DNA from: Methylobacterium dankookense
Lineage (GTDB): Bacteria > Pseudomonadota > Alphaproteobacteria > Rhizobiales > Beijerinckiaceae
Reading direction: 5' to 3'
Assembly: GCF_902141855.1 (NCBI RefSeq)
Contig: NZ_CABFVH010000025.1
Coordinates: 1 to 64,000 of the forward strand
DNA length: 64,000 nucleotides
The notes beneath the pieces were generated by a model. That model did no database searches, was not told where the DNA came from, and was given only the letters and a program-made list of their open reading frames with translations. Positions 33,770 to 44,676 of this stretch are shown piece after piece. Made by a program: the position numbers and the translations under genes. Within the stretch, counting starts at the first letter, position 1, and every line of letters starts with the position of its first letter.

Positions 33770-35677
33770 GTGCGTTACCCGCCCCACATCCTCGAAGAGA
33801 TCCGCAGCCGCCTGCCGGCCTCCGAGGTGGTCGGGCGGCGCGTCAAGCTGAAGAAGGCCGGCCGCGAATGGCGCGGCCTGTCGCCGTTCAACGCCGAGAA
33901 GACGCCGTCCTTCTACGTGAACGACCAGAAGCAGTTCTACCACTGCTTCTCCTCGGGCAAGCACGGCGACGTGTTCACCTTCCTGATGGAGACGGAGGGC
34001 CTGAGCTTCCCCGAGGCCGTCGAGCGGCTGGCCGGCGAGGCGGGTGTGGCCCTGCCCGCGCCCTCGGCCGATACGATGGCCCTCGAATCGAAGCGGCGCG
34101 GGGCCGTCGAGGTGATGGAGATGGCCGCCCTCTGGTTCGAGGAGCGGCTCCGGTCGGGCGCCGGCGCCAATGCCCGCGCCTATCTCGACCGGCGCGGCCT
34201 GAGGGGCGAGACGGTCGCCCGCTTCCGCATCGGCTACGCGCCGGGCGAGCGCTTCGGCCTGCGCGACCATCTCGCGGGCAAGGACGTCGACAAGGATCTG
34301 ATGGCCGAGCTCGGCCTCCTGGTCACGGGCGACGACATCGCCGTGCCCTACGACCGTTTCCGCGACCGGATCATGTTCCCGATCTGCGACACGCGCGGCC
34401 GGGTCATCGCCTTCGGCGGCCGGGCGATGCAGACGGACGCCAAGGCCAAGTACCTGAACTCGCCCGAGACCCCGCTCTTCCACAAGGGCCAGGGCCTCTA
34501 CAACCTGCATCAGGCCCGGAAGCCCGCGCATGATCGCGGCACCATCATCACCGTCGAGGGCTATGTCGACGCCATCGCGATGACGCTCGCGGGCCACCCC
34601 AACACCGTGGCCCAGCTCGGCACCGCGCTCACGGAGGAGCAGATCGCCCTGCTCTGGCGGCATGCCGACGAGCCGATCCTCTGCTTCGACGGCGACGGCG
34701 CCGGCCAGCGCGCGGCGCACCGCACCCTCGACGTGGCCCTGCCGATGCTCTCGCCCGGCAAGTCCCTGCGCTTCGCCGTGCTGCCCGAGGGCCAGGATCC
34801 GGACGACCTGCTCCGCGCGGAGGGGCCGGGGGCGATCGACCGGGTGCTCGCCGCCGCCAAGCCCCTGGTCGAGGTGTTCTGGACGAGCGCCCTCGAATCG
34901 AGCCCGACCGATACCCCTGAGCGCCGCGCGCGCCTCGCCGCCACCCTGCGCGAGACGGTTAACGGCGTCCGCGACGAGACCGTGCGCCGCTACTACCGCG
35001 ACGAGATCGAGGAGCGCCTCCGGGGCCTCTCGCCCCGGGCGGCCGCACGCGGCGGCCAGGGTGCGGGCGCCCCCCGGAGCGGCGGATTCCAGCGCCGGGG
35101 GCGGCCCGGCGAGCCGCCGCCCTCCCCGCGCCTGCGCTCTGTGCCGAGCGCCTCGGTCACGGCCTCGGCGGGCTTCGCGGGGGCGGCACCGGTGCGCGAG
35201 GCGGTGATTGCAGCCCTGCTCCTCGTGCATCCGCGGATGATCGGAGACGTCGCCGACGAGCTGATGATCCTCGAATTCGAGCACCCGGACGCGCGCGCCG
35301 TCCTCTCGCTGCTTCTCGACTGCGCGGCGGAGAGCGGCGATCCGGACCAAGCGGTGGTGGAAGCGCGCCTCGCCCGGTCCGGGCTCGCGGAGGCGGCGGA
35401 GCGCCTCGTCGCGATGGGGCGTGCGAGGGACCGCAAGACGCTGGAGCCGCACGCGGATCCTGCGCTGTGCGAGGACGCGCTCCGGCAAGCCATGATCTTG
35501 CACCGCAAGGCCGGAGCGCTACATAGCGAACTCCGTCAGGCAGAGCGGGCCTTCGCTGAAGAGCCGACCGAGGCGAACTGGACCTGGCTCTGTCAGGCCA
35601 AGGAGGGGCTGGCGATCGTCATAGCGGCGGAGGCGGAGGCCGACCTGCCGGACACGACCGACTCGACTGTGCCCTGA
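33770..35677 (+). CDS. dnaG: DNA primase
   Basis: DnaG makes RNA primers at the replication fork. The 635-residue protein starts with GTG and has the N-terminal zinc-ribbon region, the DHBN/Toprim core with VEGYVDAIAM and FDGDGAGQRAAHRTL, and a C-terminal DnaB-binding region after about residue 430. The CHC2 zinc ligands are mostly replaced: at the aligned positions the residues are Ser38, Asn41, Cys59 and Ser62, with exact family spacing. This is a known trend in alphaproteobacterial primases. rpoD follows, as in many bacteria. Confidence 0.95.
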   Translation: MRYPPHILEEIRSRLPASEVVGRRVKLKKAGREWRGLSPFNAEKTPSFYVNDQKQFYHCFSSGKHGDVFTFLMETEGLSFPEAVERLAGEAGVALPAPSADTMALESKRRGAVEVMEMAALWFEERLRSGAGANARAYLDRRGLRGETVARFRIGYAPGERFGLRDHLAGKDVDKDLMAELGLLVTGDDIAVPYDRFRDRIMFPICDTRGRVIAFGGRAMQTDAKAKYLNSPETPLFHKGQGLYNLHQARKPAHDRGTIITVEGYVDAIAMTLAGHPNTVAQLGTALTEEQIALLWRHADEPILCFDGDGAGQRAAHRTLDVALPMLSPGKSLRFAVLPEGQDPDDLLRAEGPGAIDRVLAAAKPLVEVFWTSALESSPTDTPERRARLAATLRETVNGVRDETVRRYYRDEIEERLRGLSPRAAARGGQGAGAPRSGGFQRRGRPGEPPPSPRLRSVPSASVTASAGFAGAAPVREAVIAALLLVHPRMIGDVADELMILEFEHPDARAVLSLLLDCAAESGDPDQAVVEARLARSGLAEAAERLVAMGRARDRKTLEPHADPALCEDALRQAMILHRKAGALHSELRQAERAFAEEPTEANWTWLCQAKEGLAIVIAAEAEADLPDTTDSTVP

Positions 35678-35678
35678 T

Positions 35679-35716
35679 GCTCGTGCAAAGGCACGAGCGC
35701 GCCGCATTCGTGCGGC
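35679..35716 (+). terminator. Tandem hairpins after dnaG
   Basis: Just after the dnaG stop lie an 8-bp stem with an AAAG loop (35679-35698) and a 6-bp stem with a stable TTCG loop (35701-35716). They may terminate or process the dnaG message before rpoD. The remaining ~150 bases to rpoD hold no gene and should contain the rpoD promoter. Confidence 0.6.
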
Positions 35717-35872
35717 ATGGTTAACAATCGGTCAAGCCTCGGGCTTGCATACAGAACGGTAGGACGGGTGCTGCCGGAGGGTCCGGAAGCGCTACATGCA
35801 TCGCGGCGCGGTTGATGCGGAGCGGCCTCGGCCCCCGTCGGCCAAGCTGCCGGACAAAACAATAGGCTGATC

Positions 35873-37867
<1,995 letters not shown>

Positions 37868-37873
37868 CGCCGA

Positions 37874-39181
37874 TCAGCCGGCCGCCCCGCGGGGCGGCCG
37901 GTTTCGTTTGGGGGCCCGTGACGGCCAGCGGCGCCAGGCCTGGACGGCCGCGAGCGCGCCGAGCGTGCCCGCCACCGCGAAGACCGCGACCAGCGCGCGG
38001 CCCACCCCCGCCTCACCGAAGACCCGGTCGTTCAGGAGCCCGACAAGGAACGGCCCGGTGCCGATTCCGATCAGGGTCGTGGCCGCGAGGAACAGGGCGC
38101 TGACCCGGCCGCGCAGACGCCGCGGCGTCAGGACCTGGATCCCGGCGAGGCCCGGCGGCCCGGTGAAGCCGAGGAGCGCCACCAGCAGCGCGAAGCCGGC
38201 CGAGGAGAGGTCGAGGCCCGGCGCCAGCCCCGTCAGCGCCGTCGCGGGCACGGCGAGGCACAGGCCGAGGCCGAGCAGCAGGGGCGCGGCCGCCTCCCGC
38301 CCCTGCCGGCGCAGGCGGTCGAGGACGGCGCCGCCCGCGACATGGCCTAGAGGCGCCGCCACGAGGACGAGAAGCCCGAGTCTTAGGCCGCTCTCGGCTG
38401 CGCTCAGGCCGAAGGCCCTGACATAGAAGGTCGGCGCCCAGGCCGTCAGCGTCTGGGACATCAAAACCGCCCCCACCGCCCCCCCGGCATGCGGCAGGTA
38501 GGCGGATCGCCGGCGTAGCAGCCACGCGAGCGCGGCATCGGAGCGCGCCGCGGCCCGGACGGGGCTCGGCGGCACGCGCAGCAGCAGCACGGCGAGGACG
38601 AGGTTCGGCAGGACGGCCAGCACGAAAAGCGCCTGCCAGGGTGCGAGCGGCGCGAGCCCCGGAAGGGCGAGGTCGCCGCGCGCGCCGAGCCAAGCGAGAG
38701 CCGCACCGCCGAGCAGCAGGGCGAAGCTGCGCCCGAGGGTTGCGCCTGCGGTGAGCAGGGACACGGATCGGCCGAGGCGCGCGCGATCGAGCCGCATCGC
38801 CATCACGGAGAGCGCGGCCGGTCCGACCACCGCCTGTCCGAGGCCGAGGACGGCGCGTGCCGCGAGAAGGGCCGCGAAGCCGCCGGCGAGGCCGCAGGCG
38901 AGCGTCGCCCCGCTCCAGAGCACGACACCCGCGAGGAGCAGGCCGCGCTGGCGCCCCCGATCGGCCAGGACGCCGACGAAGGGCAGCGCCAGCGCGTAGG
39001 GTATGGCGAAGGCCGAGCCCTGGAGCAGGCCGAGCTCCGCGTCGTTCAGAGAGAAGGCCCGCTTGAGCGGGGTCGCCACCAGGGTCAGCAGGAAGCGGTC
39101 ACTGAAGGCGAGGAGTTGCGTCGCGGCGAGCAGGACTGCGAGCGCCCAGCCCGATGCCGCGCCGGAGAGGCGTCCGGGCAT
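37874..39181 (-). CDS. MFS transporter
   Basis: This is a 435-residue major facilitator with about twelve transmembrane segments. The loop 2-3 motif appears as GVLADRGRQRGLLLAG, and the second half repeats the fold (GGAVLDRLRRQGREAAA). It resembles Spinster-like or general substrate:proton symporters. It lies 20 bases downstream of the AraC gene on the same strand, so the regulator may control it. Its last codons run through the rpoD terminator palindrome. Substrate unknown. Confidence 0.85.
   Translation of the reverse strand: MPGRLSGAASGWALAVLLAATQLLAFSDRFLLTLVATPLKRAFSLNDAELGLLQGSAFAIPYALALPFVGVLADRGRQRGLLLAGVVLWSGATLACGLAGGFAALLAARAVLGLGQAVVGPAALSVMAMRLDRARLGRSVSLLTAGATLGRSFALLLGGAALAWLGARGDLALPGLAPLAPWQALFVLAVLPNLVLAVLLLRVPPSPVRAAARSDAALAWLLRRRSAYLPHAGGAVGAVLMSQTLTAWAPTFYVRAFGLSAAESGLRLGLLVLVAAPLGHVAGGAVLDRLRRQGREAAAPLLLGLGLCLAVPATALTGLAPGLDLSSAGFALLVALLGFTGPPGLAGIQVLTPRRLRGRVSALFLAATTLIGIGTGPFLVGLLNDRVFGEAGVGRALVAVFAVAGTLGALAAVQAWRRWPSRAPKRNRPPRGAAG
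37878..37901. terminator. Terminator palindrome of rpoD, inside MFS 3' end
   Basis: A perfect 24-base palindrome (12 + 12) followed on the plus strand by TTTCGTTT. It lies ten bases after the rpoD stop and encodes the last residues of the convergent MFS gene, so one sequence serves both as terminator and as coding DNA. Confidence 0.7.
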
Positions 39182-39201
39182 CGCTCGTCCGGCGCAGCCG
39201 C

Positions 39202-40209
39202 TCAGGCGAGGGCCCGCGACCACGCGGCAAGCATCGCGCCCGTCTCGGACGCCACCGCGTTCGCGACCCCGTCGAGCCGGAGCCGCTCCATCTCGCTGCG
39301 GTAGCGGCCGGGCGGCAGGCCGTAGGCGGCGCGGAAGGCACGGCTGCAATGGCTCTCGCTGGTGAAGCCGTGATCGTAGGTCAGCGTGGTCACCGAGCGC
39401 GTCTCGCTCGGCCGCCCCAGCGCCGATCTCAGCCGCTCGAGGCGGCGGGTCAGGATATGGCGGGCGACGCCGCCGGACGCCGCGAACAGGCCGTAGAGCG
39501 TGGTGCGCGAGAGGGCGAGCGCGTCGGCGACGCGCTCCGGATCGAGCCGCGGATCGTGCAGGTGGGCCTCGATATAGGCCTCGGCCCGCTGGCGGCGCAG
39601 GTCGACCGCGACGTCGAGGGCGGATTCGGCGATGGAATCCGGTGCGCCGAACGCTCCTGCGAGCAGCTCGGCGAGAGCCCGCGAGGTCCGTCCGGCCGCC
39701 TCCGGCGACAGGGAGCCGGCGCGGCGGGCGAGCGATTCCATCAGGTCGGCGAGGAGCCCCGCCTCGGAGGCCGGCAGGATCTCGCCGTGGCGGCGGCGGG
39801 CGTCGGGCAGCACCGCCTCGACCACGTCGCGGGCGAGGCTGACGGTCACGAAATGGGCTCCGTCCGCGCGGGTGCGCTGCGGCCGGGTCATGTCGAACAG
39901 GATCACGTCGCCCGGATTGAGCACGCGCTCGTTGCCGGGGCTGCCACCGTGGAACCGGCCGCTGCACAGGAGCTGGAGGGTGAAATGGTCGAACCCGTCG
40001 CGGCGGACCCGGGCGCCGTCGCGGCTGTGCATCACCCCGCCGAGGCGCCGGTCGAACACGATCACCCGGCCGAGCCGGTGCGCGTCCACGCGGGCCCGGA
40101 AGCGTTCCCCGGTGGCCGTCACGTCCGAGCCGCCGGCATACAACGTCCGGTATCCTTCGAAACCGCCGGCCTCTGCGCCGGAATCGAATGTAAAGGATTG
40201 GATCGGCAC
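39202..40209 (-). CDS. AraC-family transcriptional regulator
   Basis: This is a 335-residue regulator with an N-terminal ~200-residue sensing region resembling the AraC_binding_2 type (FDRRLGGVMHSRD, DVILFDMTRPQRT) and a C-terminal double helix-turn-helix (about 235-325) with RTTLYGLFAASGGVARHIL, the recognition helix area TYDHGFTSESHCSRAFRAAYG and PPGRYR. The start is GTG. It precedes an MFS gene in what looks like a two-gene operon. The inducer is unknown. Confidence 0.88.
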   Translation of the reverse strand: MPIQSFTFDSGAEAGGFEGYRTLYAGGSDVTATGERFRARVDAHRLGRVIVFDRRLGGVMHSRDGARVRRDGFDHFTLQLLCSGRFHGGSPGNERVLNPGDVILFDMTRPQRTRADGAHFVTVSLARDVVEAVLPDARRRHGEILPASEAGLLADLMESLARRAGSLSPEAAGRTSRALAELLAGAFGAPDSIAESALDVAVDLRRQRAEAYIEAHLHDPRLDPERVADALALSRTTLYGLFAASGGVARHILTRRLERLRSALGRPSETRSVTTLTYDHGFTSESHCSRAFRAAYGLPPGRYRSEMERLRLDGVANAVASETGAMLAAWSRALA

Positions 40210-40637
40210 CGGTCGAACCCGAAATCGCGATGCCCCAAGTCCCGGCGGGTTGAAGCTCGACCTTTCGGCTTATCCGCGTCCGGCAAATGACGCGCAAGTG
40301 TTCTCACGCGGACGTGAATTCACGGTTTCAAGGATTTACTGCGTACGAGACCGCGCAGCGTATCCGCCGGTGACGTGCGAGGATTCCATTTCGGTGGCCC
40401 GGGACCCCATCTTCGGGAACTCGGATGGCCGTGCCGCGCCCGAATGTTCCGCCCGCTTGAGAGAAAACTGGAGCCTCCGGGCTGGCCCATCGCGGCCAGG
40501 AGGCTTAGAACCCATCGATCGACCGGGCCGCCCGATACGCCGACCCTTCGGCCGTCGTCCCGCCCAACTTCTGCGCGATAGCTTGGCCGTGCAGGGCCAA
40601 GCCTTGCTTTGCCCCGCCGAGAACCCACCTTCGACCG
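40210..40637. other. Divergent non-coding region AraC / cyclase
   Basis: About 430 bases with no convincing gene. The end nearest the cyclase carries a perfect hairpin (40581-40602, listed separately). Short reading frames here have no family resemblance. Confidence 0.45.
40581..40602 (+). promoter_or_regulatory. Hairpin upstream of adenylate cyclase
   Basis: GCTTGGCC and GGCCAAGC form a perfect 8-bp stem with loop GTGCAG, ending 35 bases before the cyclase start. It could be an operator or a structured leader; no T run follows, so a terminator is less likely. Confidence 0.4.
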
Positions 40638-41888
40638 ATGCTCGACGAGGACGCTCCGCGATCGCCACCGACCGCGCTGGCCGACGGGTCGGAGGCGGAC
40701 GACGTCCCCTTCGGCGCGCTGCAGCCCTGCGTCGCCATCCGCGACTGGCTGCTCAGCGAGGGCGCGCGGCTGCCGCAGGCCAACGACCTGCTCTCGGGCC
40801 TCGCGCAGCGGCTCAACGCGATCGGCGTGCCGGTCGAGCGTGCCTCGACAGCCATCGACACCCTGCACTCGGAATATTCCGGCATCGGTCGCGTCTGGAC
40901 TGCGGAATCCGGCTCGACCGTGCGCCTGTTCCCGCACGGAGAGGTCTCGGAGAAGGCCTACCGGGCGAGTCCCTTCTTCACGGTGCACGAGAGCGGCGAG
41001 TGGCTGCTCCTCGACCTCGCCGAGACGTCCGATGACGCCTACGCGATCATCCCGGAGCTGAAGGCCGACGGCTACACCCATTACGTGGTGGCGCCGCTCT
41101 TCTTCACCAACGGCACCCGCAACGGCATCACCTTCGCCACCCGCGCGCCCGAGGGTTTCCGCGACGAGGACATCGCGATCCTGCGCTTCGTCATGCCGGC
41201 GCTCGCCGCCGTGATGGAGATGCGCCTCGTCAACAAGCAGCTCGACCACGTGCTGCGCATCTATGTCGGCGACGAGCCGCACCGGGCGATCCTCTCGGGC
41301 GACATCCGGCGCGGCCAGGTCAAGCGCATCCGCTCGGCGATCCTGTTCGCCGACATGCGCGACTACACCCGGATCTCCGCCGACATGACGCCCGAGGAGG
41401 CGGTCGACCTCCTCAATGTGTTCTTCGATTGCTTGGTGCCGCCGATCGAGCGCGAGGGTGGCGAGGTGCTGAAATATCTCGGCGACGGCCTGCTCGCGAT
41501 CTTCCGCGAGCCCGGCGACGACCTCGGCGGCGCGGCCAAGGGCGCGCTGACGGCAGCCGAGACGGCGCTCGCGGCGCTCGAGGAGGCCAACGCCCTCCAC
41601 CAGTTCACCGTGCCGGTGACGGCGGGCATCGCGCTCCACCATGGCGAGGCGGCCTACGGCAATGTCGGCTCCGGCGCGCGCCTCGACTTCACGGTGATCG
41701 GCCGCGACGTGAACCTCGCCAGCCGCCTCGCCCGGCTCAACCGCCTGCTCGGCGAGCCGCTGCTGATGTCGAAGCCCTTCGTGGATTTCCTGTGGGGCGA
41801 CCCCGTCCTGATCGGCGAGCACGCCCTCGACGGGTTCCGCGAGCCGATGGCGGTCTATCGTCCGCGCCCGCGCCCCCTGGCGTCTTGA
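40638..41888 (+). CDS. Class III adenylate cyclase with N-terminal GAF-like domain
   Basis: This is a 416-residue soluble nucleotide cyclase making cAMP. The C-terminal class III catalytic domain (about 230-400) has the metal aspartates in ILFADMRDYT (Asp239) and YLGDG (Asp283), the adenine pair Lys279 and Asp350 (the latter in LDFTVIG), and the transition-state residues Asn359 and Arg363 in RDVNLASR. The Lys/Asp pair predicts ATP rather than GTP. The N-terminal part (about 45-200), with THYVVAPLFF and GITFATRAPEGF, looks GAF-like and may sense a small molecule. No membrane segment. It lies upstream of the TPP riboswitch but is a separate unit. Confidence 0.88.
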   Translation: MLDEDAPRSPPTALADGSEADDVPFGALQPCVAIRDWLLSEGARLPQANDLLSGLAQRLNAIGVPVERASTAIDTLHSEYSGIGRVWTAESGSTVRLFPHGEVSEKAYRASPFFTVHESGEWLLLDLAETSDDAYAIIPELKADGYTHYVVAPLFFTNGTRNGITFATRAPEGFRDEDIAILRFVMPALAAVMEMRLVNKQLDHVLRIYVGDEPHRAILSGDIRRGQVKRIRSAILFADMRDYTRISADMTPEEAVDLLNVFFDCLVPPIEREGGEVLKYLGDGLLAIFREPGDDLGGAAKGALTAAETALAALEEANALHQFTVPVTAGIALHHGEAAYGNVGSGARLDFTVIGRDVNLASRLARLNRLLGEPLLMSKPFVDFLWGDPVLIGEHALDGFREPMAVYRPRPRPLAS

Positions 41889-41926
41889 CCTCGCGCCCGG
41901 CCGGGTCCACATCTCGGCCTGTTCCA

Positions 41927-42029
41927 GGGAGATCCCCGGCAAGGGGCTGAGAAACCGCTGGCACGCTCTTCGAGCATGCGGCGCGGAAATCCTTCGAACC
42001 TGATCCGGCTCATACCGGCGTAGGGATTG
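41927..42029 (+). ncRNA. TPP riboswitch (THI element)
   Basis: This leader has the conserved TPP aptamer blocks: GGGGCTGAGA (41943-41952), a variable stem, TCCTTCGAACCTGAT (41990-42004), then CCGG and CATACCGGCGTAGGGAT (42011-42027). It lies about 80 bases before the GTG start of thiO. Binding of thiamine pyrophosphate should reduce expression of the thiO-thiS-thiG genes that follow. Confidence 0.93.
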
Positions 42030-42110
42030 GACCGCGGGCTCCGCAACGGAGCCACAGCTTCTCCGAAGCAAGGCCATCGATCCCTGCGGGCAGACGCGGA
42101 GATCTCGAGC

Positions 42111-43337
42111 GTGGCAACGAGCGCGGCATCCTGGCCCGCCTCCCCCATCGGACAACGGCGCGGCCTCGGCGAAGCGGCGGCCGGCCTTGCCCTCCCCCAG
42201 CGCGCGGACGTGGCGATCGTCGGCGGCGGCCTGATCGGTCTCGCCGGCGCCTGGCGCCTCGCCCAGGCCGGGCTCTCGGTGGTCGTGGTGGAGCGCGACA
42301 CGGTGGGCGCGGGCGCGAGCCTCGCCGCCACCGGCATGCTGGCGCCGGCGGCCGAGCACGAGCCTGGCTCCGACCTGCTCCTGCCGCTCGCCCTCGACTC
42401 GCTGGGGCGCTGGCCGGGCTTCCGCGACGACCTCCAGGCCGTGTCCGGCATCGGGATCGACTACCGGGAGGACGGCACCCTGGTCCTCGCCATCGGCCGC
42501 GACGAGGTCGACCGCCTGCGCTTCCGCTACGACCTGCAGCGCCGCTCGGGCGTCGCCGCGGAATGGCTCTCCGGCACGGAGGTCCGCCGCCGCGAGCCGA
42601 CGCTCCGCCCCTCCGTCACCGCGGGCGTGCTCTGCCCGCTCGACCATCAGGTCGACCCGCGCCTCGTGATGGCGGCCCTCGCCGCCGCCTGCCGCGCGGC
42701 AGGCGTGACGGTCGTCGAGGATTGCGCCGCCACCGGGCTCGACTGGACCAACGGCCGCGTCACCGGGCTTCACACCGCGCGCGGCACCGTCGCGGCGGGC
42801 ACCGTGGTGCTGGCGAGCGGCGCCTGGAGCGGCGAGCGCGGCCTCTTGCCCGACCATCTCGCCCTGCCGGTGCGCCCGCTCAAGGGCCAGTCGATCGCCC
42901 TGCGCACCACGCGCCAGACCGGCACGCTCTCGCAGATGGTCTGGACCGAGCAGGTGCATATGGCGCCGAAGGGCGACGGGCACCTCATCGTCGGCGCGAC
43001 GGTGGAGGATTGCGGCTTCCGGCCCGGCGTCACCGCGGGCGGGCTCTATGCTCTTCTCGAAGGCGCGCGCCGCGTGCTGCCCGGCATCGAGGAGATGGCG
43101 GTCGAGGCGGTGTGGAGCGGCTACCGCCCCACATCGGACGACGACGCGCCGATCATCGACACCCTGGCCCCGGGCCTCGTCGCCGCAACCGGACATCATC
43201 GCAACGGCTACCTCCTGGCGCCCGTCACCGCGGACGCGGTGGCGACGCTGCTGACCACGGGCGCGCTTCCCGACGTGGCGCGCCCCTTCACCCTGGCGCG
43301 CTTCCGGCGCGAGGAGACCACGAGGGCCTCCGCATGA
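42111..43337 (+). CDS. thiO: Glycine oxidase ThiO
   Basis: ThiO oxidises glycine to dehydroglycine, a substrate for thiazole synthesis. The 408-residue FAD protein has an N-terminal dinucleotide fold (VAIVGGGLIGLAGAWRLAQA), the DAAO-like middle, and the C-terminal GYRPTSDDDAPII and GHHRNGYLLAPVTA. I chose the GTG at 42111 because the earlier in-frame ATG at 42027 lies inside the riboswitch 3' strand. It overlaps thiS by four bases (ATGA). Confidence 0.9.
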   Translation: MATSAASWPASPIGQRRGLGEAAAGLALPQRADVAIVGGGLIGLAGAWRLAQAGLSVVVVERDTVGAGASLAATGMLAPAAEHEPGSDLLLPLALDSLGRWPGFRDDLQAVSGIGIDYREDGTLVLAIGRDEVDRLRFRYDLQRRSGVAAEWLSGTEVRRREPTLRPSVTAGVLCPLDHQVDPRLVMAALAAACRAAGVTVVEDCAATGLDWTNGRVTGLHTARGTVAAGTVVLASGAWSGERGLLPDHLALPVRPLKGQSIALRTTRQTGTLSQMVWTEQVHMAPKGDGHLIVGATVEDCGFRPGVTAGGLYALLEGARRVLPGIEEMAVEAVWSGYRPTSDDDAPIIDTLAPGLVAATGHHRNGYLLAPVTADAVATLLTTGALPDVARPFTLARFRREETTRASA

Positions 43338-43546
43338 ACCTGCTGATCAACGGCGAGCCCCGAACCGCCGAGGCCGACACCGTCGAGGCCCTGTTCCGGG
43401 CCGAAGCCGAGGAGACGGGCATCGAGAGCCCGGAGGGCATCGCCATCGCCTTGAACGGGCGCGTCGTGCGCCGCCGCGACTGGGCCGGGACGCCCGTCAG
43501 CGAGGGCGACCGCGTCGAGATCGTCCGCGCCATGCAAGGAGGTTGA
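43334..43546 (+). CDS. thiS: Sulfur carrier protein ThiS
   Basis: ThiS is a 70-residue ubiquitin-like protein that carries sulfur as a C-terminal thiocarboxylate for thiazole synthesis. It begins MNLLINGEPRTAEADTVEAL, contains GIAIALNGRVVRR and ends in the required Gly-Gly (AMQGG). It overlaps thiO by four bases and precedes thiG by two. Confidence 0.95.
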   Translation: MNLLINGEPRTAEADTVEALFRAEAEETGIESPEGIAIALNGRVVRRRDWAGTPVSEGDRVEIVRAMQGG

Positions 43547-43548
43547 GC

Positions 43549-44355
43549 ATGAGCGACACGCAGATTGTCACGCCGCTCCGCGCGGATGCCGAGGACACCC
43601 TGGAGATCGCGGGCGTGCGGCTCGCCTCGCGCCTGTTCATCGGCAGTGCCGGCTATCCGAGCCAGGCGATCCTGCGCGACGCGGTCCAGGCGAGCGGCGC
43701 CGATATCGTCACCGCCTCGATCCGACGGGTTTCGCTGCAGGGCCACGGCTCGGACACGGTGCGCATCCTCAAGGGCAAGCGCTTCCTGCCGAACACCGCC
43801 GGCTGCGAGACGGCGCGGGACGCGATCATGACGGCCGAGCTCGCCCGCGAGGCGCTCGACACCAACTGGATCAAGGTCGAGGTGATCGGCGACCGCGAGA
43901 CGCTCTATCCGGACGTGGCCGAGCTGATCGAGGCCTGCCGCCACCTCGTGGACGACGGCTTCGTGGTGCTGCCCTATTGCAACGACGACCCGATCGTCTG
44001 CCAGCGGCTGGAGGATATCGGCTGCGCCGCGGTGATGCCGATGGGCTCGTTGATCGGCTCGGGCATGGGCGTGGCGAACCCCGCCAATCTCGAGCTGATC
44101 TGCCGCCGGGCCAAGGTGCCGGTCGTGGTCGATGCCGGGATCGGCACGGCCTCGGACGCGGTGATCGCGATGGAGCTCGGCGCCTCGGCCTGCCTGATCA
44201 ACACGGCGGTGGCCAAGGCCGACGACCCCGTCCGCATGGCCCGCGCCATGCGCCGCGCGGTGGAGGCCGGCCGCGACGCGTACCTCGCCGGGCGCATCCC
44301 CCGCCGCGGCCGGGCCGAACCGTCGAGCCCGCAGCTCGGGCTGGTCGGCTCGTAG
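43549..44355 (+). CDS. thiG: Thiazole synthase ThiG
   Basis: ThiG forms the thiamine thiazole from deoxyxylulose phosphate, dehydroglycine and ThiS thiocarboxylate. The 268-residue TIM barrel has RLFIGSAGYPSQ, the Schiff-base lysine in NWIKVEVIGD, VMPMGSLIGSGMG and PVVVDAGIGTASDAVIAMELGAS in blocks. The ATG at 43549 has AAGGAGG seven bases upstream; a TTG two codons earlier is unlikely. A long hairpin follows its stop. Confidence 0.95.
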   Translation: MSDTQIVTPLRADAEDTLEIAGVRLASRLFIGSAGYPSQAILRDAVQASGADIVTASIRRVSLQGHGSDTVRILKGKRFLPNTAGCETARDAIMTAELAREALDTNWIKVEVIGDRETLYPDVAELIEACRHLVDDGFVVLPYCNDDPIVCQRLEDIGCAAVMPMGSLIGSGMGVANPANLELICRRAKVPVVVDAGIGTASDAVIAMELGASACLINTAVAKADDPVRMARAMRRAVEAGRDAYLAGRIPRRGRAEPSSPQLGLVGS

Positions 44356-44676
44356 CGCGCGCTCTCGAGGCGGCATTGGTCCGACGCAAGGATGCGCGTC
44401 GGACCAGGACGATGCCTCCTCGGATGACCCTGGGGTAGAATACCGGGATCGGAAACCGGCCCTCCGGGGGCGGCGTTTGGTAGCAGAGGCCTTGAGGACG
44501 CTCACGCTTTCGTGAAACAGCGGGCCATGCCCGCATGCGCCCCGCCGGCCAGGGAACCGGTCCGGCACCGGCGGCATGTCCGAGCGGGGAGCCTGTCCGT
44601 GCAAGGACCGTCCACATAAGGACTTTCCGCGCAGGGGCTTGGAGCCGCAGCCATCCGCCGAGGGGAATGCCGGTCC
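44356..44676. other. Gap between thiG and thiE
   Basis: About 320 bases without a gene. The left part forms the hairpin at 44377-44406; nothing recognisable follows before the thiE ribosome site (GAGGGG). The gap suggests that thiE may have its own promoter or depend on read-through. Confidence 0.5.
44377..44406 (+). terminator. Hairpin after thiG
   Basis: An 11-bp perfect stem (44377-44387 with 44396-44406) whose outer flanks can pair further (GAGGC..CAT with ATGCCTC). It follows the thiG stop by about 20 bases and probably ends or attenuates the thiO-thiS-thiG transcript. No T run. Confidence 0.55.

Noticed and set aside
41990..42004. tRNA T-loop-like TTCGAA
   Set aside because: It is part of the conserved TPP riboswitch block, and no acceptor or anticodon stem surrounds it.
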